A DNA stretch of 12,361 nucleotides from an uncultured Bacillota bacterium (GTDB lineage: Bacteria > Bacillota_I > Bacilli_A > Erysipelotrichales > Erysipelotrichaceae). The translations under genes were made by a program, and so were the position numbers. Every line of letters starts with the position of its first letter. Positions within the stretch are counted from its first letter, which is position 1. Under the pieces are notes generated by a model. It was not told the origin of the DNA. It ran no database searches and saw only the letters and a program-made list of their open reading frames with translations. This document shows positions 1 to 5,136 of this stretch, in pieces. Location: contig CASEHR010000002.1 in assembly GCA_949287785.1 (NCBI GenBank), positions 1 to 12,361 of the forward strand, in the 5' to 3' direction.

Positions 1-12
1 CCATTATAACAT

Positions 13-549
13 CTAGCCGTGTAAGATCGGTGATATATGTTTGTAAAGGATGAAGGTGATGACGGAATTCAATACCGCTTTGATCAGATTGAAAAGGATG
101 ATAAAGGGCATCAGGCTGATCACGGCCTCGACGGATACGCCCATAAAATACGGTGTAACGATGAGATTGGCAATGATCATCACAATGACCATAGCGATGC
201 ATCCCATGATCATACTGATCATGGCTCCCTTTTTGGTCTTGTGTTTACTGTAGTAGATACTGCTTACACCGACTAAAGCGCTGGTGGCAATGACGTGCAT
301 GATGATACCATAGATGCCGCTTTGAGCACTGACAGTAAGCCCCTGGATCACACTGGCGATGATGGTGACTAAGATACCCGATACCGGCCCATAGGCGAAA
401 CCGGCCATTAGAATAGACACATCAGCCGGGTCATACTCTAAGAAAGCGACTTGGGGAAAGATCGGAAAGTGAATAAGATACACTAAGACGATCGAGACGG
501 CAATAAGAATAGCCATCCTGGTGAGTTTTTTGATTTTTTGATCCTGCAT
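13..549 (-). CDS. ribU: ECF transporter S component, riboflavin type (RibU)
   Basis: A 178-residue hydrophobic protein that would be the substrate-binding membrane subunit of an energy-coupling-factor vitamin transporter. It would pair with EcfA/EcfA'/EcfT encoded elsewhere and take up riboflavin. The N-terminus is basic (KIKKLTR), as in S components that dock EcfT. It is followed by about six membrane segments and the RibU-like stretch FLEYDPADVSILMAGFAYGP (residues 37-56), where the DPAD/AGF pattern is typical of riboflavin S components. The start at 549 is supported by AAGAGG five bases upstream. The gene sits behind an FMN riboswitch and terminator on the same strand, so it should be shut off when FMN is plentiful, which independently supports riboflavin as substrate. 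It lies alone, with no other rib gene visible. Confidence in the family is high; substrate assignment rests on the riboswitch plus the motif. Confidence 0.92.
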   Translation of the reverse strand: MQDQKIKKLTRMAILIAVSIVLVYLIHFPIFPQVAFLEYDPADVSILMAGFAYGPVSGILVTIIASVIQGLTVSAQSGIYGIIMHVIATSALVGVSSIYYSKHKTKKGAMISMIMGCIAMVIVMIIANLIVTPYFMGVSVEAVISLMPFIILFNLIKAVLNSVITFILYKHISPILHG

Positions 550-580
550 AAATACCTCTTTTCCAGAAGGTCTGCAACAT

Positions 581-610
581 AAAAAGCCTGCATCTATTCA
601 GGTGCAGACT
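581..610 (-). terminator. Intrinsic terminator of the FMN riboswitch
   Basis: On the minus strand AGTCTGCA (610-603) pairs with TGCAGGCT (592-585), giving 8 bp with one G-U pair, and a run of five T follows (585-581). It lies between the aptamer and the ribU ribosome binding site, as expected for the expression platform that terminates transcription when FMN is bound. The same 5' arm can also pair with TGCAGAC at 576-570 (see findings). Confidence 0.8.
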
Positions 611-628
611 TTAAAAAAGACGAAATAT

Positions 629-740
629 ATCGTTTCTTTCATCCAGACTATAACTGTTGGTACAGGAATTACACCTGTTCGGCCTTACGGTTCGCGGACT
701 ATACCGCCAGTGAGGAATCACACCTCGCCCTGAAACAGAT
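629..740 (-). promoter_or_regulatory. FMN riboswitch (RFN element)
   Basis: Read on the minus strand, the segment shows the conserved RFN blocks in order: CAGGGCGAGGTG, ATTCCTCACTGGCGGTATAGTCCGCG split over the next loop, GTAAGGCCGAACAGGTG, then ATTCCTGTACC, ACAGTTATAGTC and TGGATGAAAG. The closing helix P1 is visible as GTTTC near 736 pairing with GAAAC near 632. Binding of FMN is expected to favour the terminator at 581-610 and so reduce ribU transcription. The match to the family consensus covers all core loops. Confidence 0.95.
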
Positions 741-751
741 CTTCTAAGATG

Positions 752-780
752 ATATTAGCACAACACCAAAAGCTAGGCAA
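752..780 (-). promoter_or_regulatory. Promoter for the FMN riboswitch-ribU transcript
   Basis: On the minus strand TTGCCT (780-775), a 17-base spacer and TAATAT (757-752) preceded by TGC form a plausible sigma-A promoter with an extended -10. It lies just upstream of the aptamer, so the transcript would begin a few bases before P1. Assigned by consensus only. Confidence 0.55.
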
Positions 781-1137
781 TCGATTTTGGCATATTAGAG
801 TAATGATTTATTTCTTGTGTCATACATATAATGATTGATCAAAGATTTTAGAAATGACAAAAGTATATCGATTATTGATAGAATATTGATTATTGTGATA
901 ACTTTTAGTACATAGGTCATTCTGACATATGTGATTATCAATTGTCAGTCTTTATTTTGCTTTTGCATTAGATTATATAGAGTCATAAAGAGCAAACGAA
1001 ACAGTTATTTACAATTTCTTAGTGTTGACGAATGAATAACATAGTGATCGATTTTTTAGTTATGTGTGAGGATATTGTAATGTGTAGAATACTAATAATA
1101 CCTAAAGTCTCATATATTAGTTTAAAACAATTGCGAA
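781..1137. other. AT-rich intergenic stretch without a recognised gene
   Basis: About 357 bases separate the ribU promoter from the end of the regulator gene on the same strand. Both strands hold only very short ORFs (under about 15 codons) and none has a Shine-Dalgarno. There is no clear U-tract terminator for the regulator. Around 868-895 there is a low-complexity set of ATTATTGAT-like repeats. In particular, no signalling-peptide gene is visible downstream of the regulator, where Phr or PapR-type genes usually sit. Confidence 0.5.
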
Positions 1138-2400
1138 CTAGGATAGAAAAGACATTTTATTGATATTGTAGAGTTCATTTAAGACAGATAAAGCTTTATC
1201 ATTATTACCCTCATCTTTTGCGAGATGATATAAAATCTCTAAGATGTAAGTCATATCATCTGTATTATCGATATTTTTTTCTAGACGATTTAATATTTTT
1301 TCCGCTTTAGCTACGATCTCACTTTTAGATATGCCATCCATAAAGTCCTTAAATAAAGATATGATACTAGTATTGAATGAACCAGCATTATACAAATGAC
1401 TTGATCGATATTTTGTATACCATTTGATGAATAAGTTATGATCGTTTATATGATAAGCGATATATAGCGCCTGTTTAAAGAAAATCTCAGTGAAAATAGT
1501 TATATCACGATCCTCATTTTCATTTAGGCATTCAATCGCTTTTTTGATATCACCTTTTTTGATATAGCAATGTAAAAGGTTTGATAAAGCAATATTGATG
1601 TTTTGTGTGTTATTTGCTTTGATTATGTCATCATAGATAGCGATCGCACGATCGTAATTATTATCATTTGCATATATATTAGCCAAAAGCAATCGACACG
1701 ATTCGACTCTTTTATCAAGGCCTATTGATCGGTATTCTTCAATGATTCTTTTCAATGCGTCATAAGCCTCTAAAGTTCGACCTTTTTCTGATAAGACCTT
1801 GACATAGTTATGTAAAACAGCAGAGTGTGTCAGCGGGTTATCGCTGAGTTTAAGAGCTTTGCTATAAATATTCTCAGCCATATTATAGTCGCTTCTTTTA
1901 ACACAAAGAAGTCCATAATAGTTATATAAAATTTGCCTATCACTATCGCATAGATATTTTTCGTTTTTGATGAGATGTTCGATCTTTTCTTTACTAATAG
2001 TTTTAAAAGAGGAATTTTCATGGACGATATCGAATAGCTTATACCGATAGTGAAGGACAGAATTAACTAACGCATTTTGATTCTGTGTTATCTTATTCCA
2101 AATGTTTTTACTATTGTCTAGAGCGGCAAGCGAATAATAATATCTATCTAATAGACGATCGTATTCATCGATCAAATCATCATCTAAAAGAAAAGAATCA
2201 TCTATCTCTTTGATCGAAGTCTTGATTGTTTCGATAGAGATTTTTTCAGATATATTTTCGATAGATGATACGTATGATCTAGTAACACCGATGATAACGG
2301 ATAATTCGATTTGCGTGATCTTGTATTTAGAACGATATTCTTTGACCTTATCGCTAACTAACTTACGTAAGACCTTTTCTCTTAGATCCTTATTATTCAT
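1138..2400 (-). CDS. XRE-type helix-turn-helix regulator with TPR repeats (RRNPP-like)
   Basis: A 420-residue cytoplasmic regulator. Residues about 16-62 form a lambda-repressor/XRE helix-turn-helix; ITQIELSVIIGVTRSYVSSI contains the usual Q at the start of the second helix and the turn. Most of the rest is helical TPR-like repeats, clearest at about 155-188, 192-226, 232-264 and 270-296 with their alternating Y/L/A pattern. HTH plus a C-terminal TPR domain is the layout of the RRNPP family (Rgg, NprR, PlcR, PrgX, ComR), whose TPR domain binds short imported peptides. It is divergent from a 24-codon ORF and a secretion/ABC operon, with a long inverted repeat between them, so it probably controls that promoter. 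No Shine-Dalgarno precedes the ATG and the best -10 lies six bases upstream, suggesting a leaderless mRNA. The family call is firm at domain level; peptide sensing is inferred. Confidence 0.8.
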   Translation of the reverse strand: MNNKDLREKVLRKLVSDKVKEYRSKYKITQIELSVIIGVTRSYVSSIENISEKISIETIKTSIKEIDDSFLLDDDLIDEYDRLLDRYYYSLAALDNSKNIWNKITQNQNALVNSVLHYRYKLFDIVHENSSFKTISKEKIEHLIKNEKYLCDSDRQILYNYYGLLCVKRSDYNMAENIYSKALKLSDNPLTHSAVLHNYVKVLSEKGRTLEAYDALKRIIEEYRSIGLDKRVESCRLLLANIYANDNNYDRAIAIYDDIIKANNTQNINIALSNLLHCYIKKGDIKKAIECLNENEDRDITIFTEIFFKQALYIAYHINDHNLFIKWYTKYRSSHLYNAGSFNTSIISLFKDFMDGISKSEIVAKAEKILNRLEKNIDNTDDMTYILEILYHLAKDEGNNDKALSVLNELYNINKMSFLS

Positions 2401-2406
2401 CTTTAT

Positions 2407-2415
2407 ATTTTAACA
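2407..2415 (-). promoter_or_regulatory. Extended -10 of the regulator gene (leaderless start)
   Basis: On the minus strand TGTTAAAAT is an extended -10 (TGn-TAAAAT) whose last base is six bases from the A of the regulator's ATG. Transcription would therefore start at or within a base or two of the start codon. No convincing -35 is present 16-18 bases upstream. Confidence 0.4.
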
Positions 2416-2432
2416 TATATTGATAAAACTTT

Positions 2433-2495
2433 GTGTTGAAATTTTAGCCGTCAAACCCAAGCTTTCAATGTTTTTTTGGCTTTAAAATTCAACAC
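2433..2495. repeat. Long inverted repeat between divergent genes, candidate operator
   Basis: Left arm GTGTTGAAATTTTAGCC (2433-2449) and right arm GGCTTTAAAATTCAACAC (2478-2495) are inverted copies with perfect eight-base outer ends (GTGTTGAA/TTCAACAC), perfect inner ends (GCC/GGC) and an A/T core. A 28-base spacer separates them. The right arm covers the -35 of the rightward promoter and the left arm lies just upstream of the leftward one. This is the expected position for binding by the neighbouring HTH regulator as a dimer or tetramer. The binding itself is inferred. Confidence 0.6.
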
Positions 2496-2517
2496 ACGGT
2501 TGTATGGAAGTTAATAT
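2489..2517 (+). promoter_or_regulatory. Candidate promoter of the peptide-secretion operon
   Basis: TCAACA (2489-2494) and TAATAT (2512-2517) are 17 bases apart; each matches consensus at four of six positions. The -35 is embedded in the right arm of the inverted repeat, which fits control by the divergent regulator. A weak promoter of this kind often needs an activator, as with Rgg/ComR targets. Confidence 0.4.
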
Positions 2518-2557
2518 CATTATGTTGTAAGTATTAAAAGAGAAGGAGGGATAAAAG

Positions 2558-2632
2558 ATGGGCGTAGAAAACTTATGGTTATCGATCATAACTTATTTTG
2601 TGCTTGAATGGCCTGATGGCTACTCTTTATAG
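2558..2632 (+). CDS. 24-residue peptide, candidate signalling pheromone precursor
   Basis: A very short ORF with a near-ideal translation signal: AAGGAGG ends eight bases before the ATG. The product starts MGVENLW, has a hydrophobic middle (LSIITYFVL) and ends LEWPDGYSL. It has no basic residues and no Sec signal peptide. This size, with a hydrophobic middle and an aromatic/acidic C-terminus, resembles precursors of imported pheromones in Gram-positives; XIP of Streptococcus mutans, for example, is GLDWWSL at the end of the ComS precursor. It is the first gene downstream of the inverted repeat and divergent from an RRNPP-like regulator, the ComRS/Rgg-SHP arrangement. Alternatives are a translated leader that tunes the downstream operon, or a small membrane peptide. 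Translation is well supported by the Shine-Dalgarno; the signalling role is inference. Confidence 0.6.
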   Translation: MGVENLWLSIITYFVLEWPDGYSL

Positions 2633-2674
2633 AAGCAGACCATTTACATGATCCGCTTTGATCCAGCAAAATGT

Positions 2675-2740
2675 AAAATTAGTGATATGCTGAAAATAGA
2701 TCAATTTATGTTTTCTAATAATTAGTGTAGACCTAATTTT
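2675..2740 (+). promoter_or_regulatory. Competing hairpins between peptide ORF and secreted-protein gene
   Basis: AATTAGTG occurs twice (2677-2684 and 2720-2727). The segment CTAATTTT (2733-2740) can pair with AAAATTAG (2675-2682) or, locally, with AATTAG (2720-2725) across a seven-base loop, followed by a short T run. The two pairings exclude each other, as in a weak attenuator. Stems are A/T-rich, so this may be no more than compositional chance. Confidence 0.25.
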
Positions 2741-2775
2741 GCAAATCTAAAAATCTTTTGAAGAAGGAGAAAAAA

Positions 2776-3174
2776 ATGAAAAAACTCAAGAAGAATGTGA
2801 TTATGTTCGCTTTAGTGTCCCTTTTAATGCTAGGAAGTATAATAAGTATTTCTGCGGCATGGTCTGACCAAATAGACGTCACCCCGCCGCCATGGGGAGG
2901 CACTATATTTGTTGATGAAGGCATTGTGAAAGAAACTAACAGCGCAGCGTTTTCTGTTGAAGGTATCAAGGAGCATAATACATTTGATCCTTATGCGATG
3001 TTAGTAAACTCCAATGAAGAGTCAAGGAGTGGGTGGGTTCCTATTAGACAAGGGCAAATCAACACCACAAATGATAATGAAGGAGTTCAAAATTATATTT
3101 ATTACACAGTTGTTGGTAGTAATAATTTAGAACCAAGTAGAAATCTGGTTTCATATTCATTTAACCCATACTAA
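2776..3174 (+). CDS. Small secreted protein of unknown family, bacteriocin-like context
   Basis: A 132-residue protein. The ATG at 2776 is chosen because AAGGAG lies six bases upstream; an in-frame TTG at 2758 would only add lysines and bury that site. Residues 1-28 form a clear Sec signal peptide: MKKLKK, then a hydrophobic stretch, then ISA-A for signal peptidase I. The mature part of about 105 residues begins near WSDQ and has a Pro/Gly stretch (TPPPWGG), then a polar, Asn/Ser/Tyr-rich body with GWVPIRQG and NYIYYTVVG, and ends in an aromatic tail (SYSFNPY). It has no cysteine, no LPXTG anchor and no lipobox. Small secreted proteins followed by permeases and an ABC ATPase recall lactococcin-972-type and DUF2712 loci, but I see no convincing motif match to either. 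The stop overlaps the next start by one base, implying translational coupling. Likely roles are an exported toxin or signal, or the substrate of the adjacent transporter. Confidence 0.7.
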   Translation: MKKLKKNVIMFALVSLLMLGSIISISAAWSDQIDVTPPPWGGTIFVDEGIVKETNSAAFSVEGIKEHNTFDPYAMLVNSNEESRSGWVPIRQGQINTTNDNEGVQNYIYYTVVGSNNLEPSRNLVSYSFNPY

Positions 3175-4004
3175 TGAATAAGAAATCTAAGACATACCCA
3201 AAAGTGGCAATACTGCTGCTTTTGGGTATATTGGTCATCGTTTATATAATAACCTGCAGAGATGATTTTTTATACCTGGGCATGGATCTAAGGGGTGAGG
3301 GTACAACCAAAAGTGGTATCTACATGTTCTATGAGCTTTATTCCGGCAGGAGCCTTATAATATTTAATTTTCTTGTGTTATTACTGATACCATTCGTTAC
3401 TAATTTTTCTAATTGTCTAAATAAGATAAATGGTTTTGACCAGATGATCATCACAAGGATCGGTAGAAGAGATTATTATAAGTTCTGTATAATTCAATGT
3501 GTTAAGGATATTTGGTATTTTCCGATCGTGATCAATTTATTGCTTTTTGTGGGGATCCAGTTCTTCTGTGTGCCGATCTTCGGAGAGACTGTAAGACAAT
3601 ATGGCGATTACTTCTTATGTAACGACTTGGCTAATATCCTTTTTGTGACTGTTGCACAGATAATTGGGTGGTCGCTGCTCAATTGCTTGTGTTTTATCTT
3701 CTCACAAGTCATCAAGAATAAATACCTATATTCCTTTACACTGATAATATTTACGATAGGTGCATTGATATTTTCGTCTGTTGTATTCGCCGGTTTCATT
3801 GCCCCATACGAATACGTCATAGCAACATTCACACCATTCACATTATTGACCAGTGGGCTAATGGCTTTGTGGTGGATCCCGGCAGGGCTTCCGATGATCC
3901 TTGTTGTAGTGGGATCGATTTTATTTTTCAGTTTGCTTATCTGGTTGATGATAAGAACACTTATCAAAAACGGCGGTGTTTTATATGTTAAAAAGTTTAA
4001 ATAA
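3174..4004 (+). CDS. ABC-2-like permease, six membrane helices
   Basis: A 276-residue integral membrane protein with segments at about 10-27, 60-78, 113-133, 155-178, 185-209 and 238-262. The loop between the second and third helices carries DQMIITRIGRRDYYKF (89-104), and a related R-x-x-x-x-x-Y element occurs in the two smaller permeases of the operon. The loop before the fifth helix has IKNKYLYSF (180-188). Its ATG shares one base with the stop of the secreted-protein gene and lacks its own Shine-Dalgarno, so it is probably translated by coupling. No signature beyond a general resemblance to ABC-2/bacteriocin-associated membrane proteins is visible. A role as transmembrane subunit for the ATPase at 4528 is inferred from context. 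Confidence 0.7.
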   Translation: MNKKSKTYPKVAILLLLGILVIVYIITCRDDFLYLGMDLRGEGTTKSGIYMFYELYSGRSLIIFNFLVLLLIPFVTNFSNCLNKINGFDQMIITRIGRRDYYKFCIIQCVKDIWYFPIVINLLLFVGIQFFCVPIFGETVRQYGDYFLCNDLANILFVTVAQIIGWSLLNCLCFIFSQVIKNKYLYSFTLIIFTIGALIFSSVVFAGFIAPYEYVIATFTPFTLLTSGLMALWWIPAGLPMILVVVGSILFFSLLIWLMIRTLIKNGGVLYVKKFK

Positions 4005-4458
4005 AGTATTTTTTACTAACAAATATCACATTGTCTTAAATATCGTTGCAATATTGATTGTGTTATATTATTTTCAGCAGAATTGGCATAGTGATGCAGT
4101 TTTATTTCTTGTTGTTGCCTATGCTAAATTCCTTGTGTTTACCAACATCTACTATGTATTGATGTTTTTTAGATATCGTTTTTATAATTCGATCAGGAAT
4201 CTTACGATAATCCGATTATCTGAGAAGAATTATTACGAGAATATATTCAAGTACGAAAGCCTTATTTTAGCTGGATACTTTTTTCTTGTATATATTATAG
4301 GAGCGTTTATTTTAGGTACTGATCATTTAATGCAATATGTCGTACTAGTACTAATTTTTGGTCTAGCTCTGTGTTTAACACATGCAATTCATTTCATAGT
4401 GTTAATTTGGAAGAAAAATATATATATATATCATTTTGTATTACATATATTTTTCTAG
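3985..4458 (+). CDS. Small ABC permease subunit, truncated by frameshift at an (AT)7 tract
   Basis: As read, a 157-residue membrane protein; the ATG at 3985 overlaps the previous gene by 20 bases, and an in-frame GTG at 3976 is the alternative. Helices lie at about 14-30, 38-62, 92-111 and 117-141, with TIIRLSEKNYYENI in the second loop. After KKN (143-145) the reading frame crosses (AT)7 and stops at TAG 4456 after a weak tail (HFVLHIFF). If one AT unit is removed, the frame continues to TAA at 4506-4508, giving about 173 residues. The added tail runs through SFCITYIFLAIYNYVLF and ends IYDWVF, forming a fifth helix and ending 19 bases before the ATPase gene. In that frame KKNIYISF parallels KNKYLYSF of the upstream permease. 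It is therefore either a phase-variable gene in the off state, a recent frameshift, or a sequencing error. Confidence 0.65.
   Translation: MLKSLNKVFFTNKYHIVLNIVAILIVLYYFQQNWHSDAVLFLVVAYAKFLVFTNIYYVLMFFRYRFYNSIRNLTIIRLSEKNYYENIFKYESLILAGYFFLVYIIGAFILGTDHLMQYVVLVLIFGLALCLTHAIHFIVLIWKKNIYIYHFVLHIFF
4418..4431 (+). repeat. (AT)7 dinucleotide tract inside the permease gene
   Basis: Fourteen bases of perfect AT repeat, immediately preceded by an A run (4414-4418 overlaps it). A change of one unit moves the downstream reading frame into the longer, family-like C-terminus. Short dinucleotide tracts of this kind are classic slipped-strand switch points, though seven units is at the short end. Confidence 0.8.
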
Positions 4459-4527
4459 CTATTTATAACTATGTTTTGTTTGATCGTATCTATGATTGGG
4501 TTTTTTAAGTAGGAAAGGAAATCGATC

Positions 4528-5136
4528 ATGAATAAAGTTATTGAATTAAAGAATATCACTAAAGCCTTTGGTCCTAATGTCGTATTAGATGATATCGATC
4601 TTATGATAAGTAAGAATGATGTCATCTATATCCATGGTCCTAATGGTTGTGGTAAATCAACATTACTTAAGATAATAACCGGTCTATTACCGCAAGATAA
4701 AGGAACATTGTATATTGAGGCTGATGAGACTATCGGTGCACTTATAGAAAACCCTGAGTTTTCTAATTATTCAACGATCAAAGAGAATCTTGAATTCTTA
4801 TATAATCTCAAAAATAAGATGGACTATAAGAAAGTTGAAGACTTGTGCAATAGATTTGAATTAGATCTATATGATAAGAAGAATGTCAAAAACTATTCTG
4901 TCGGTATGAAGCAGAAGATGGGGATCATCCAAGCGATCATGGAAGATCAAAGTATCATCCTATTAGATGAACCTACAAGAGGTTTAGATGATAGATCAGT
5001 CATCGTCTTTCAAGATATCATGCAAGAACTGATAAAGGATAATAAGACCATCATCATCGCCGCTCATGACTACATCGATATCGGTTATAATCGAAAGATC
5101 GAATTAAAAAGTGGTAGATTGTATGAGGATCAATAG
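4528..5136 (+). CDS. ABC transporter ATPase, BcrA/LanF-like with E-loop
   Basis: A 202-residue nucleotide-binding subunit, unusually compact. Walker A is GPNGCGKST (37-45), the signature is YSVGMKQK (123-130), Walker B is IILLDE (143-148), the D-loop is GLDD (152-155) and the switch histidine is H180. Where most ABC ATPases have a Q-loop glutamine, it has ALIENPEF (71-78) with glutamate; this E-loop is known from LanF/BcrA-type ATPases of lantibiotic and bacitracin resistance. AGGAAAGG precedes the ATG by about nine bases. The C-terminus is short, lacking the extra domain of longer BcrA proteins. It presumably energises the permeases at 3174, 3985 and 5123; the last overlaps it by 14 bases. 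Substrate unknown; self-immunity or export of the secreted protein at 2776 is the leading inference. Confidence 0.88.
   Translation: MNKVIELKNITKAFGPNVVLDDIDLMISKNDVIYIHGPNGCGKSTLLKIITGLLPQDKGTLYIEADETIGALIENPEFSNYSTIKENLEFLYNLKNKMDYKKVEDLCNRFELDLYDKKNVKNYSVGMKQKMGIIQAIMEDQSIILLDEPTRGLDDRSVIVFQDIMQELIKDNKTIIIAAHDYIDIGYNRKIELKSGRLYEDQ

Noticed and set aside
868..900. ATTATTGAT-like repeats suggesting iterons or a CRISPR remnant.
   Set aside because: Units are short, irregular and A/T-rich with no constant spacer length.
781..1137. Search for a Phr/PapR-like peptide gene downstream of the regulator on its own strand.
   Set aside because: Only ORFs of a few to about 13 codons without ribosome binding sites were found.
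2648..2725. A second short ORF of 25 codons (starting MIRFDPAKC) after the peptide ORF.
   Set aside because: It has no Shine-Dalgarno and a lysine-rich, unremarkable composition; kept as sequence between genes.
2758..2775. TTG start that would lengthen the secreted protein by six residues.
   Set aside because: It would place the AAGGAG ribosome binding site inside the coding sequence; the ATG at 2776 has ideal spacing and gives a normal signal peptide.
2776..3174. Direct assignment of the secreted protein as lactococcin 972 or DUF2712.
   Set aside because: Gene context and size agree, but I could not line up a family motif; a profile search is needed.
3608..3967. Reverse-strand ORF of 119 codons opposite the large permease.
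   Set aside because: No ribosome binding site; it is the shadow of a well-supported membrane-protein gene on the other strand.
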